From the NCBI GenBank assembly GCA_964020085.1, contig OZ026607.1, positions 20,565,606 to 20,629,605 on the forward strand: a DNA stretch of 64,000 nt, given 5' to 3'. The notes under the pieces were generated by a model. It did not search any database. It saw nothing but the letters and a program-made list of their open reading frames with translations, and was not told the origin of the DNA. Made by a program: the position numbers and the translations under genes. The DNA is from Micromussa lordhowensis. Taxonomy: Eukaryota > Cnidaria > Anthozoa > Scleractinia > Lobophylliidae. This document shows positions 47,701 to 62,700 of the stretch, one piece after another (the stretch's first letter is position 1; each line of letters starts with the position of its first letter).

Positions 47701-50700
47701 CTTTACCATCTTTGTTACTCTTTGGTGTTTTTATAAGTTGGGCCTTGAGAAAAACTTAAGACGTGACAACGACCTGGAATTCTCCCTTAACTGTTCTTTT
47801 TTCTGCAACATTAATTTCCACAAGACATGGAGTTGCTTCACTTGTTTGGATAAAATTTTGATATGCGTTATATTCAAGGGAATTAGTTTTAGTAGAAACT
47901 AAACAATGCTCTCGATGATCGGTACAAATTGCTATAAAAGGTAAAATCGAGTCAAAATCTCTGACTAGTCCAGAATAGGCGGAAGGGCGGATTAAAAGAA
48001 TTATAGCGTTGTTGCATTATATTCCCCTCAACCGTGTACTTATTTGTTACGTACTAGAGAGTTGTGTGATCCCTCCATTACCTTTCAGCAACGGCCCTCG
48101 CCCTGTCTTCAATTTCATGTTTCTCGAAATGATCAGCTTCTACGAACTCAGCCGCCTGAATCAAGATCTCGTTCACTCTCTCCTCGTGCGACGTGATGTC
48201 TGCCTCAAGCAGTTGATGACGTTTGATCAGATTATTTGCGCTCTTTACATCTCTACCGAAATCTTTGGACGCCAGAGTGTTTCCCACTTCTGTAATCCAA
48301 GTTTCCAAGTCCCCAACATTCTTCTCGAACGTCTGTCTTTGAATGGCTTCTTTTAGCCGCTGACCTTTACTACTCGACATATCACCCAGAAGTCTCCACA
48401 GGTCGTTGACATCTTTAAGCCTCGTTTCGACAGTTTCACGTGATCGAGACGCGGACTCGAGCAGCGCCTGGCCAGCACGGAGAACATTGTCAAGCTGTCC
48501 TTTGTTGGCAGTTAGCTCGGCTTCAAATGTTTGGTGTTTCTGCTGTTTCTGAAGCAGATTGGAGGTTTCTCTGTACGAAGCTTCGGAAGCTGTTTGGAGT
48601 TTCTCGTTCATCCACGATTCAATCTGTTAAGTGTGAAAGAAATATTTGGCAAGGTAATCCCTCGAAAGTTATTTTTAGATCACGTGTGGTTTCGGAAATT
48701 TCAGGAAGGTCAGAAATTGCTAATTCTCCGACGCAGATTTTGCTCAAGACAGCCCAAACGACTTTACACGCATACATCCACAATGCGCGGTGTAGCAATG
48801 TCCGTGGAAGAACTGGGTACCATGTCTAAAGATAACTTAAGAGAGGATACCTTAGGAATAAGAACGCGCTACCCACATTGGATGCAGAATCAGTAACTTC
48901 TCAAACTCATTAATAATTCATCAAGTTTAAACAAAAGAAATCATGATGGTGACAGTGTTTGGATATCTGATCTTAATTAGTAAAGATTTTTACGATTTTG
49001 TTTCTCCGTTTTCTCCTTAGTTTTGGCTCCGATTGAGAAGATATATCAAACACCCAAGACAGTGTTTGACCACATTTCCAAACGTCTCAAAGTTCGTCTA
49101 AAATACTCCGCTGCGTGTCGTATTTTCGACTCTCTTCTCGGTGTTTGGTCAAACACGGTCTCTCGTGCTTGATATATTGCTACTCAATGCCTGTACCTCC
49201 TCAGCATCCCTAAGGAACTGAAACAGCTTCCTGGACTCGCCCAAGTCCCCAATTTTTGCAGTGGCCAACTTCTTCAGTCGTCCCCAGTTCTCTAAGACCT
49301 CCTCATACCTTTTCTTGATCAAATCGGAGTCTATGTGGTCCTGCTGTATCAGCTGATCAGCGGTCTGCTGCAAAGTTTTGATCTTCTCTTCATAAGCTGT
49401 GAGGGATTTTTCGAAATTGAGCTGATTCTTAAGAAGTGTCTCCACCGTGTCCAGACTATCGCTGGATTCCTCTGCTTGCAAGAACGCTTGCTTTGTTGCT
49501 ATCCACGCGTCGGCTTGATCCGCGTCGCGCAGAAACAGCTAAAACAAAACACAGAAGTTATCCACAGGTTTGACTTCAAAAAAAGGCTTGCCAGTAAAAG
49601 AACGAAGACTAACGCAAGACCTCTGCCAAACTGACCTACGAAAGGAGCTTTACAACACAGATGCAATGTGATATACCACACAACCTCACACGAAATAAAG
49701 ACACAAAGTACACACAAAACAGATTCAGTTAATACTCTTAACTATTAAGACGCATTCAAAAACTCATTAATAATTCATAAGCACATGAGCCTATCAGAGA
49801 CGTCAAATTGATCACGTGCATGAACCTTTATACCTGGTAAAAATGAGAACGACTACCATGATCTTTATATAAAGATCACACGTAATCTTTATATAAAGAT
49901 CTCCGTGTGATCTTTATATAAAGATCTCAATCAATTGTTCTCAATGCACGCGTTTTCTCGGGTTTTCGAAGCCGCAGAAGAATTCGCATGCACGTGTTTT
50001 CTCGGGTTTTTGAAACAATAGAAAATTCGCAGGTAGGTGTTATCGCGGATTTTTGAAGCTATTTTTGAAGCTGTTCAAAACACTCGCAGCACGTGTTTTA
50101 TCGGGTTTAAAAACACTCGGCTACGCCTCGTGTTTTTAAACCCGATAAAACACAGCTGCTCGTGTTTTAAACAGTACATATAGATACGATATAGATGCAT
50201 AAAAGCATAATATAGATTCAAGTGATTATTCCTTCAAGAAGGGAGCCACCTAACGACTGAGGAAACACAATGAACAATTTAGCTTAAACAATTCAAGGTC
50301 TGTAGCAAGAACGGTTATAGGTCTCCATTCTCCCCTATCTTTTATCATCCTTGTTCGTTTATGTTTATATTATCAGTTTGTTGTTTTTCTTCATTTGTTT
50401 GAGTACAGGTCAGGTTTCATTTCCGCTTTGCACGACACAGCAGAGTCTCTTAGGCGGCTATTAACTTGAGAGCCACTTGAAGCGTTGAAGCGTAACGAGC
50501 CAACAACAGCTAGGAAGGAGACTGGGCATAAACAAGTGTATCCCACCTGTAGCTCATAAGACTGTGATAATTCAATCTGTTTTTCTTCCCACGACTCCAT
50601 CAGCTCGTCCTTGACTAGATTCATTTCATCACAGTTCTCCTGGATCTCTTCTGCAGCGAAGTGCCCCTGATCCACTAAACTGAGACCAAACGCATGCGCA

Positions 50701-53700
50701 CTGTTGAACGACTCCATGCGAGCCTCGATCACACCCTGACGACGAAAACGAGAATCAATGGGACTGGTAACTAATAAATGATTCAAATGATTGTAGAGAT
50801 TGTATTTTTGAAATGTTTACAGTCTGGAAGCTTAAGATGTCTTTCAAATGACGTTGCAGAAGATATGTTCAGTAGGCCATTCCGAGTTGCCTTTTGACTC
50901 TATGCCAAAACGAGTTTTCGTGCGAAAGCATTCATTTGAAAACGCGTTTCGACTACAGATTCATTTTGAGGCAAATCAAACTCATTTTCATATGAAAGGT
51001 CTCGGTAATGGCCTGTTGAGGCGCAAAGCTGTGCTTGAAATACACTCAAGATTAAATTTTCTCATAAACTGATACGGTATATTCTATGACGGTGAATTAG
51101 CTTACAGAATTTACAGATATATGTACGGGGAAATTTACCAGGATTTCGGGATTTCTAACTGATCTGCAGCTCATAAAAGCGAGAAATCTTGCTAGATATC
51201 TAGAACTTAAAGTAGGTAACTACTTGAAAACTCTCATTTGAAGGAAATTACCGACACCGAATTCGTTTATTTCATTGGCCAAACAATGTAATTTGCAAAG
51301 CATGCTTGATGTTTTATGACATATTTTACTGATGAACCATCCATAACGGCAAAACAAGAACAGCATCAGCTCAAGGCTTATACAATACCTTTCTCTCTGT
51401 GTGCAGCTCAAGCAATGCCTCGGCTTCTCTGACGTTCTTTGCAGGTTCCCCGGATGAAATTCGCATGGCCAGGTCTGTCATCCACGCCATCAAGTCGCGG
51501 AAATCCATAAGAAAGATTTGAAGGAGTCGGTTGGCTTCGAGTTTCCCCTTCCTAGTTAATAAATACAAAGGTTTCATTAGAATCAGGGCCTTACTTCTCA
51601 TCATAACAACAACAACAATAACCTAGAAACGCACTTTCTACCTTTCGTCAAACAAGTCATTTAATCTTTCCCAGTTTTCTATAATTTCCGTCTGTTTTCC
51701 TTGGATGGCGCGTACCATGTGAGCCTGGGACCTAGCCAATCGACGAGCCTCGCTTTCAAGCGCTTCCATTTTGCTTTCGATAACTGTCAAGTCTCGTTCC
51801 AGGTCATCGTGTTTCCTCAAGAGTGCCTCGACACCAGGCAGATCACGTCCAAAGTCGTCACTTGAAAATATCAACGCCTGAAAAAACGAAGGAACTGTAG
51901 TTAAAGACCCAGTTTTAGCCAGGATGCTTTGCGCGCTATGCAGCATTGGAAAACAATAGAAACCTCGCTATCATGTATAAAACAAAAACAATAACAGACG
52001 CGTGTAAAGGATGATGGTCAATACTGGGTCTTCATTGAAGCTAAGTCACGGTATTTTGAGCTGTTTTTACCGCGTACAAATTTACCTTTGAATTAAGGCA
52101 TCTCCATTTTTGATCATTTCATTCTGGAAATGTTGTTTTAGTGAAATTTCCGCGCTTTTTGTTTGTACATTTGTTGTATTAATAACTATCCAAGGGCCGC
52201 TCATATTCGTTGCAATAAACGTTGCTAGGGCTGTTTATATTATGTCTGATCAATAAACGAGATGCCCCCTCCTATACGACTGGTGTTTTCTTACTTGCAC
52301 TAAGTTAGAAATTATTTTGTTTTCGTTTCACTGCAGAGTGATTAGACAACTACAGATTATGAACAGGATACCTTTTCATTGATCAAATCAGAAACATCTT
52401 TACAATCCCGGTCAAAAGCATGCATCTCGCACGCTTCAGCTAACTGCTGCCTCCTCTCACTAGCTCGGTCCTGCAGCCGATTCCAACGCTCGTTCAGCGC
52501 CTGCTGGCGGTGGGTGATATCCGCTGACCCAGCGTGACCCTGCGACACCAGTTTCTCCGCCAGTTTGTTGATGGTCTCTACTCTGGCAGCCTCTACTGCT
52601 AGGTCTTGATCAAACTCTTTCATTTTCTTTTGCAAGCGTACACAATGCTCAAAGTCTCGTCCAGTGTCTTCTGAAGAAACCACAGCCTCCTACAAAGAGG
52701 AAAACAAACATCAAACAAGGGTACGACGTTACACGAAACGACTGCGCCTACAGTAAGAATGGCAGTCCGCCAGCAAAACGTTAAAGTTGTTTTGGCCTGC
52801 TCTCTTCTAATTCTTTACTCAAGAAGTCTGGGATTAATTTGACGAGGAACAACATATCTTGTTCAAAATAAAAACTAGCGACAAACCACGAACTACGAGT
52901 GAGTTGCCGGACTTGGGCAACCAATTTTTGGTGCCAAATTAAAAGCTCGGAGGCACAAAATGTTTCATATCTTTAACTTTTTACAATCTGTTATGATTTT
53001 TGGAATTACAAATCCCTTTTCCTGAATATTCAGACCCGTCACCAGTCAGAACGTTGCTCTTAACATACATTAACGTCAGAACATTACAGTCTTTTTCGTC
53101 TTCTGAATTGGTTAATTCAAATATTTCAGCCTTGTGTGTAAGGATGACAGTTATCATTCTTAACGTCTTGTGTATGTACGTACCTTTTCGCTGATACACG
53201 AATCTGCTATATCCACCTCTTGGTTGAACTTCTGATGGTCTCTAGCTTCTTCCAATCTCTTGCCCTTATTAGCGGATGCCTCGAGCAGTTCTTCCCAGTG
53301 AAGATACAGAGCCTCGATACGGCGTTCCACTTCATCAGCCGCAAAATGCCCGGATGTAATGAGCTCTTCACCAGTCTCCCGCACGGCATCTATGGCCTCC
53401 TCGTGAGCGGTGAGTTCGGCTTCAAAGGCTTTGTTCTTCTGAAGCTTGCTCTCTAAGTTCGCTGGGTCCTTGTAGCTGTCATCGCTTGCAGTTTGGAGCT
53501 TTTCTGTAATCCAAGATTCCGACTGGGAAAAGGAAAGAATATGTTAGGAAATTATGCGGGAAAAAATGTAAGTTGGTGTGGATTACAGAGCATGATAAAG
53601 CTGCTCGAGAACAGTTAGTAACACTCACCTGACTGACTACGCGATCTATGTTATTCCGACTTTTGGGTATTTTTCTCGGTGTGGAATAACTGAGAAATAA

Positions 53701-56700
53701 TGCTATTTCAATTAATTGTTTAGGTGCCGGTAGTAGGCAATACTGCCGATACACCAAATCCCCCTGGGTTACTACCCTTGTAAAGGAAATTTGGGAGTCC
53801 CCACTGACCAAAGAAAATTTGGCCCCAGTGCTACGCGGTTCAACCACTATATATACCTTTCGTGGAATAACTGAGAACTTGTTTATCCTTCATGGAAATA
53901 AAGAACCTCACTAATAACCTACCCAGCCCAAATTGTCTACCCCAGTAGACAAGAACGTATTCTACTAGACTTCAAAATATGTAGGTTCTTTCACGCGGGT
54001 TTTACTGTATAACATTTTATGGTACTTCTTCTACCTTATTGTTTATTTAGGGGGTATCTCTATTTCGTTCTTACCTCAATCACATCTTGGTAGAACTGCG
54101 CGATTTTCTTCGATTCTTCCAGTTTGTGTCTTCTCTTTTGCAACTCTTCATTCAGCTTGTTTCTTCGCTCGCACACGGCACGAACCCTTTGCTTTATTTT
54201 CTGTGCTTCGCTATGGCCGTTCGTTACCAGCGTTTCACCAAATTCGCAGAGATTCGCCACCTTTTCGTCTTGTGAGGCTATCAGTTTCTCCGTGTTCTCG
54301 TGTTTCTTAAGCAAAGAATCGACTTCGTCGACACTGTTTCCGAGTTCTGCTCCGGCGAGCACCACCTGCAGACGAGAACACGCATTACAGCCTAAGTGAA
54401 TGCGTTACAGCGTGACATACATGGTTACTAAGTGAATACGCGATGACCAAAGGAAGAAAAATCCTTTTCGGTGTATTGGGCGCTAAATAGTTTCTTTGAA
54501 ATGGACGAAAAAGTTCATTACAATGTAAATTAACTTCTCAAATTAATTAATTAATCTTACATCTCACTAATAATTATAATGCTTAACACCCGTTCGCCAG
54601 GAAAAAAACGCCTGATAACAGGTTAGAGAATGCTATGCAGTAACAGCTGTTAACACATTTTCACGCGTTACGTGCCTCTGGCCATGCAGAACATATATTA
54701 AAATTCTAACTTGGCTCAGAGGCTTGGGAGAATAAAACAAATAAAATCACATCGAGGATTAGGGATGAATACTTACTGGTAGTTTCTTTCGTTTTATCCC
54801 TCAAGCCTCGGATCCAAGTTAGAATTTTCATATGTCGAAATTGGCCGACTTTTTTTGAACTGCTGTTTTGATTTTGATTTCGCTCATTCTAGGTGTAAAA
54901 ACTGTAAAACTCGTCCATGAGCAGAACAGGAAAACAATACAGGAAAACTTCACAGGTTTTACTCTCAGAAGAAGACTCTGAGCTTGTCATATTTGATTCT
55001 TGTGATAGTCCCTTGTCATGCCTAATATGGCACACTGAGACATGCGTCTTTCACAGCCAGCGCTAAGCGCCCACCGCAGAAAAAAACACCCGTGATTTTA
55101 CCTCTTGTGTGCTTGTTAAGGTATCAATCTGTTTGGCGTCTCTCAGAAACACGTGTAAATCGTACGCCTGGTCAAGTTCTGTTTTGTGATCTTCCCACGT
55201 CGCATACAAACTTTCCCGTTCCGTTAAGAGAAGCTCCAACTTCTCGGCGATCTGAAAGGAAAATATGATCACGAGAAAGAAAAAGAAAGGCCAACTAAAA
55301 GAGACAAACAAAAAGTGCAGGAATTGGCAGATTGAGAACAAAAGCGAAAGCACGCAAGGTGCTCCTACAGACGACCCAACAGTTGTAAAATGAATACAGG
55401 AATGAATAGGTCCATATTTGTTCAGGGGCCGATCTTTAGTGATTACAATGTATAGGGAGAAGAGTTTGAATCTTGAGCAATATCTTTACTTAAAAAAAAA
55501 CATACAAGTAGAAACCGTGTAAATATGTTGGCATGTATGGCTGGGTGATACAGGTAGATAGCCGTCCATACGCGCTTCTGTAAATCAACTCAATTTTGTA
55601 GCTTATTTCACGGTCCACTAAAACATCCAACTTCCGAGATAAAACTTCGAAAGCCATTTTAAACAGCAACTTAAAACAGGCAGGAGAACTCAGGCGACAT
55701 ATATATATTTAGCAATTAAGATTATGAGCTCGAGATTTCTATCGCGCAAATGTCGAGGAGAGCACAGCCCGATTCAACTATCATGCACGTTTTCAAATCG
55801 AGAGCGAATAATCGAATTCTTAAAGAATAAATATAGTTGTCTTTCAAAACTGTATCTAACTCCTCTCCACAGACACGAAAACGCAGACAAGCGGCCATCA
55901 TTTTGTTAACAACCGCATACTGCTAGGATACTCACTATCCACAAGAGAACAGATAGCGAGTAGCGTAGCCAATCAGGGAAAGGCAATCGTGATAGGACGC
56001 TAGTAGATTTATATTGATAGCTAAGAGAACACTGACCCATGTACCAAATGCTCGTGCTATATTTCATCTTCTAACGCTGTCTTGGGGAGGGTTCACAACA
56101 ATGGCAGAAAAGGGACAGATTATAGAAAAAAGAAAAAAAACCACTAACCTCATCAGCTGCAAAGTGTCCATTGTCAATCATTCTCTCGCCAGCTTCCATG
56201 ACCTTGTTAAATCCTTCTTCACGCGCATCCATCTCGGAGCGGTGTTCATCAATCCGCCCCAGCAGCACCTCGGCATCTCCTACGTCATGCACAGGCTCAC
56301 CAGACGAGATGGTACGGCTCATGTCGATACACCAGGACACCAGGTCCCGGATCTAATGACGTCACAAATAGCATAAATTATGCAGGTGAATGGGTTATGA
56401 CCAATAATCTTTCCCCATTTTGTCACCGTGCTCGGAGGGATAGTTAGAAATTATTACACGAAGTTGAACAAACTAATACCTCATTCACACCATCTGAACC
56501 AGTTTAACTAAATCAGGTATAGGGTTTTCCAGTTTGTCGATTGTGCTTTGCAGTCATTTTGAGAAGACAAACTTTAAACCACCTCCCTAACATATTTTAT
56601 TCAAACAGATTTTTACCTTGTTTTAGTCGCGGGTTGTGTACAGTATCAGCAACTAATTTGTAACCTTCTTTAGTTACACCACTTTTAAACATGTTTGACA

Positions 56701-59700
56701 TGTTGTCTTGAATGGGGTACATGTTAGGCTTATTTTCACATGCAGTCTCCACCCATACTACAAAGTCTGCGTACGCCCTAGCAGATTACTGTAATTACGG
56801 AGCTAAATTAATTGCAGAACGTTTCAGACGTTAAAATTTCTTACGTTTTATTTCGGACGTTTAATTTTCGGACACTTCGCTGAAATAGAACCAACATAAA
56901 TAACACCTGCAAAACACGTTTTAGACTGAAACAACATCTGAAAAGATACACCAAAGGGAAAATAACACAAGAGTTATCAAGCCATTACGTATCTCAAGCA
57001 GTGTCTCCACTAGAGTTCACTTCATAAAGGAAGCTAAGAGCTTTGGAGCAATATAAAAGTTTTATACTGTACAGTAAATATTTCGGACGCTTAAAATGTC
57101 TGACGGCTTTATATTCGGACACCTTTGACCGAAACTAAAATCGTCCGAAATCTTTTGCCAGTATTATACTTGCAACTGCAAGGGATAGAAAACGAAATCA
57201 GCCAAACACAGTGTTCTAACCTCGTTGTTGAGTTTGTGGAACTCGCTGGCATCATTTAACTTGCATTTCTTCCTGGATGTCTTCCTTTTAAGTTCTTCCC
57301 ACAAACCCAAAACAAACTCTTCATGCTTGTTGATGGTTTCTGCAGTGTGACCTGACAAAAGATAACATACTCCAGATTGAATTTTATGCTGAAAAACCTC
57401 GGGTCTAATCTCGACCCAGATCGACCACGACCAAGCGTCAAAGAGTGAGATCTGAGTAGGAGATTACCTCGGGTACACTGCCTGGGGGCATGCCAAGAAT
57501 TTCGTCACTTAACTGTCAGAGTACAACGGCACCCAACAAGAATCTAACTCATTTCTATTGGCTCTTTTATTGCTTACCTCTATTGCCTCCTAGATTACAT
57601 GCCTCTATTAGCACCTATATTGCATGCCTCTACTGGGTCCTAAGTTGTGTACATCTACTGACCCCTTTATTGCATGCCTCTATTAGCACCAATATTGCAT
57701 GCCTCTACTGGGTCCTTAGTTGTAACCCTCTATTGGGTCTTGAATTGTATGCCTCTTTCGTCTTTCGGTTTCTTGATTGTGCTCCTCAACTGGCCCCTTT
57801 TTGCGTGCTTCTGTTAAACCTACATCGTGATTGAGGAGCGGCTATTTATTGTTTTTTGATCCCATAGCATAGTTGCCCTTGTCCCTACTAACGAGAGAAG
57901 CAATGAAAATTACCATAAGATGGCATAACGAAACCCATATTTGCAAGACGTGCCACAAAATACGCCCTTTAACAAAACTAGCATAATACTACCTTGATAA
58001 GCGGCTTGTAATTTTCCTGACTCGGCATTCAGTGTCTCAACTTGTTGTTGAACCACAAGCAATTCCCTCTCATGTCCCTCGTGTTTTCGCTGCAGGCCCT
58101 GAACACTAGCCATGTCTCGACCCAGGTCCTCCATGGAGAGAGCGGCATCCTTTTCCTGGAGACGAGTGATAAGCTCGTTCAAATCTCTGTTGAACCCGTG
58201 TATCTCGGCTGCGCTGGCAAGTCGCTTGGTGCGATTCTTGATTTGATCTTGGAGCTGGGCCCATGTGGATCTAGAAAAATTAATAAATTAATAGAGGTAA
58301 GGTAAAGTCTGTATACGAGCCAAGTGGCCCATCAGGCCAGAGCTGTAGCATGAAGCGACTATGAGTATTTCTACTCCCCCCTGGATGGGACGCTAGTCCA
58401 TCGCAGGGTTACCCATTTATCGCTGGTGTCCATTTATACACCTGGGTGGAGAGAGGCACTGTGAGAGCAAAGCGTCTTGCCCAAGAACACAACACAATGT
58501 CCCCGGCCAGGGTTCGAACCCAGACCGCTCGATCCGGAGACGAGCGCACTAACCATTTGGAGTTTGGATTTTCAGGTTTGAACCACACTTAGTTTGGCAG
58601 TAGTTAGGTATTGTATTTATATATTATAAAACAAAACGATTACAAACGACAAACACCTCAGAATATCTTGCTGTTCTTTGATGATCACAGTGTCTGTGTG
58701 TCCCTCAGCCACGAGACGTTTGGCAAAGTTATCCACCTCGTTAAAACGTTCAGCTTTCGCCATTACGCTGCGTTTGAAATCCTCGAATTTGCCTTGAATC
58801 GTCTGAAAAACAAAACAGTACATCAAAAAGAGAGCAAAACAAGCAAACCAAGTCTTAACTATAGCAACCCCCAAGCTTAGTTCCTATTGAATCTTGCAGA
58901 AAAAAAATTAACACTTGATCCAGTTGCTAAACTAGCACCAGATTGAACCTTAACATTGAGGCTCAATTTGACTCATAATTTGGTCAAAATCAGTATATAA
59001 AACACGCCCACGTCTCTACTAAAATCACCTTGAAGTTGTCAGTTTGCGCTTCCTGAGAAGTTTAGCCTTCATTTCTTAAAGTTCGTCGTTTGTAATCCGT
59101 GTTAATCTTCTCCATTTTCAACCACGCTTGTTCCTTTATGGTTTATTGTTATCTCTTTGGTGTTTTTCTGTCTTAGCAAACTACTATTTTCAGGTTTCCT
59201 TCAATTTAAGGTAATTTTGTATGTGACGGAAACAACTAAAAATACCGTGACCGAGCTCTCGTGACACAGAACAGCAGATGTGAACTACCCACCTCCAGAT
59301 GCTCAAAATCCTTCCCATAATCCTCAGCAGCAGCCACGTGCAGCTGTTCAGTAATCCACTCAGCAGTTTCATTCATTTCACGCAGGTACTGATGGAGTTT
59401 TTTAGACTCCTCCAGTCTGTGAAGCCGCGAGTTGGTCAGCGTCTGTAGCCCTGAGAATTGCTCTTCAATGTCACGCTGGAAAGATGGAAACGAATAGTTA
59501 GATCTTGATATTAATATGATTCCTATGGAGCTAAGTTTACAATAGTATCAAACGTTTTCGGTTCAAATTTGTCAAAAAAGGTCTGTCAAATTTGGATGCT
59601 ACAGCCTCCGACAGCATTAGATATTGCCATTATTTTCGAGGGTTCTTGTCACCCTTGTAATCTCCAAATTCAGATCACGTGATGATTTATTTGGCAGGTT

Positions 59701-62700
59701 ACAATTGTGCAATTTGTCACACGCAGCTGATTGCATGGGAGTATGTACAAACAAAACAATTGTAAGCTCTCGAATGAACCATCAAATGATCTGAATTGAG
59801 TGGCAAAATAGACGTCAACACGTTAGTCGAATCTGTATTTAATGGCACCCATAGATACGTCTTTGATCTCGAAGAAACTACGCGATAAAGGGTGACAGCG
59901 CCACTATAAACAGACACTCGCAGTGTCATCCTGGAACATTTTACCTGTCTTGAGGAGATCTTTGATGCAGCAAAATGGCTACTTTGCACCAGTCTCCTTG
60001 CCTGCTCTGCAAGGCCCTGAATGATCGGACTGTAGGTATCAACAGCTGTCTGTAAAGCACTATGTCTGGTCAGCAGCTTTTCAGCAGACAACTCGTCTTT
60101 TCCGTAATCCTGATTGGCTGCGAGCCCAGCCTTGTCAGTCATCCAAGAGTCCGCTTCATTGGCATCTGTAAAGTACTGATAAAGACAACACTATCTTCGT
60201 GAGTGACAACTAAAAAGAAAAATCTGAGCACATTACACAAGCGCAGGAGCCCATCTCTAGTAACTCCCATACTAAGCCATTTTTACAGACCGGTCTACAT
60301 GAGCGCGCATCGGTAAGGAAAAACATGGCGGCCTCAGTTTGGTTATCTTTTTAATCTTCAGGTGAAATGATGACATCAGCTAAAAATGCTGTGCTTACAC
60401 TGAGGTTCTGTGGGGGTCTGAATTCGCAATAAATTTAAGCTAAAAATAGATCGGTGAGTGAAAACGCCGTGACAGGAATATGGGGTAGTTGCACACTCCT
60501 AGTGATGGACTCCTGATAAGCGCAAACACAGGTACATGGGTGCGCACAGTTCAATCTCGTTCCCTGGGACCGCGATCTTTTTGGTCAACACCAAGAAATC
60601 AAGACCTCTGGGATAATATCGGAAGGCGAGCAATCATTAGTAAGAACGGTTACTCTCTCTGCGCATGTTCAGAAACCATTACTGAACTTGGACGCAAGCG
60701 CACAATCAAACTGGTACCAGGATTTACTGGTTCCGGGTTTGATTTCGTCGGGGCGCAGAAAAGTTTATAGTGTCGCGCGTTCGGTCACCGCTGACCAAAC
60801 ACACGCGGGCACTGAGAACAAGATAGCACAAACATTGGTTAACAAAATTAATTGATCTTCCCGGTCGAGATCAACGGCGGGATTGTCAATTATAAGATTA
60901 TTTATCTCACAGTACCACTGACCTTCTGGGACTCCAGAGCATCGTCAAGTCTCTGTTTTCGTTCAGCAGACGCCTCCATGAGTAGTGCCCAGCTCTCGTT
61001 CAATTCCTCGCATCGCTCTTCTATTTCATTGGAAGCATAATGATTGCTGTCAATCAAATCCTGACCGGAAGCGAAAACGGTATCGATGCGAAACTGGTGA
61101 TTGGCCAGTTCATTTTCCAAGGCCTGAAACACGTATTGATATTGAGGTAAAACAAAAGCAATTCCTACAGCAGGAAAACAGAAAACTCAAGACAACTTGG
61201 AACTAACGTCACGTTTAAATGTATTTAAAAAAACAAAAAAACAAACAAACAAATTACCAGGTGTCTTTTCTGAAGTCGTTGAACGCCAATGAGACTTGTG
61301 CCCAGGTCCTCCGAGGTTGCCAGAGTCATGTGTTCTCGTATCCAGGCCATCTCCATTTCAATGTCATAAAAGAACTGGTGAAGACCGAGTGAGTCTTCAA
61401 GCTGCGACTGACGGTTTGAGGAGAGTTCTTTTAGCTCATCAAACCTGAAAACAAAGTCCGGCCCATGACTGAGTGGAAAACAATGGCATCACGGGTGATC
61501 AACGCTGAACAAAAAAATAGATGACTTCTACCTTAAGGGAATTGAAGCAGACTATTCATCTTAGTTTCCATTGTTGTGATCTATAGCATGTGTTTGGAAG
61601 TGGTAGGCAAGTTTCTCAGGTTAGCGCGCTGGTCTCTGGATCAAGTGGTTTGGGTTCTAGTCCCCGCTCGGGACACCGATTTGTGTTTTTGGGCAAGACA
61701 ATTGAATCCTGCGTTGATCCCTCTCCAAACAAGGTGTGCCCAGGGCGGGAGGGGGGAGGGGGTACGCTCATTTCCAGCCGTGTTTTGAGCCTACGTTCAT
61801 TGCCCACATCACACCACGATGGGAGGAGGAACAGAACCGGAATCCCAAAACGGTTGGCTGAAAATCGAGCCTTGGGGCGGAAGGGGAATGAGGGTATCCT
61901 AAGATGGATTAACATCCCTTTCTCGGGGAGTAACAATACCCCTGACGTACATCACCTAATGTGGGCCACTTCAGCTCGAGAGCAGACAAAATAATTAACG
62001 AGCAGAATTCCACAACCTGAAGGTCATGCTTGTTACAACGCATGTCTTAATGTGTTTCTAAAAACCGGATGTTCATTTTCGCGCAACTTTGCAGTGTTAC
62101 AGCGTAACGCTCCAACACTGATGTAGCAGTTTGCTGGGACCAACATGCAATCTCTAATCATCTGAAATTAATCAGTCCTGAAGCTAGTACCTCTGCAGCA
62201 TGTTCTCGGTTCCCTGCTCAATCCTGCCAGCATCAAAATGGCCGCCCTCAATCAAACCCTGCGCTTGGTCGCAAAGGGTCTGGATCTGAGCATCATGAAC
62301 CTCGATATCAGTCTCCACTCCTTGGTGTTTCTTGAGAAGGAACTTGACACCAGACAAGTCATGGCCAAGGTCTTCAAGAGACATAAGTGTTTCGACTTCA
62401 TTCATCCAAACCTGAGAGCCAATAGTATTCATAGAGGAATTTCCCTTGAATGCAACTAGCAGAACTTAAGAGTTACTTTACCTACTAAAGCGGTCGGTTT
62501 TACCAAGGTTAGTCACTGTAGCAGTTGATATAGATCTACTAAGTCATTTGACGGCAAAATATCGAGCCCACCTTGCAGCAATATTAAAGCCATAATACTG
62601 GACAACGAACCTTAACATCTTCCATGGCTCGATTGAACTGCTGTTGTTGCTGAGCTTGCTGTAGTCTGGAACCCTTATCAGCGGACTTGCTAACAAGTTC

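Noticed and set aside
49860..49926. CRISPR-like array
   Set aside because: Only three palindromic units with 7-8 bp gaps, in a eukaryotic intron and without cas genes.
57490..57834. 114-codon plus frame
   Set aside because: Product of the minisatellite in a spectrin intron; repetitive by construction.
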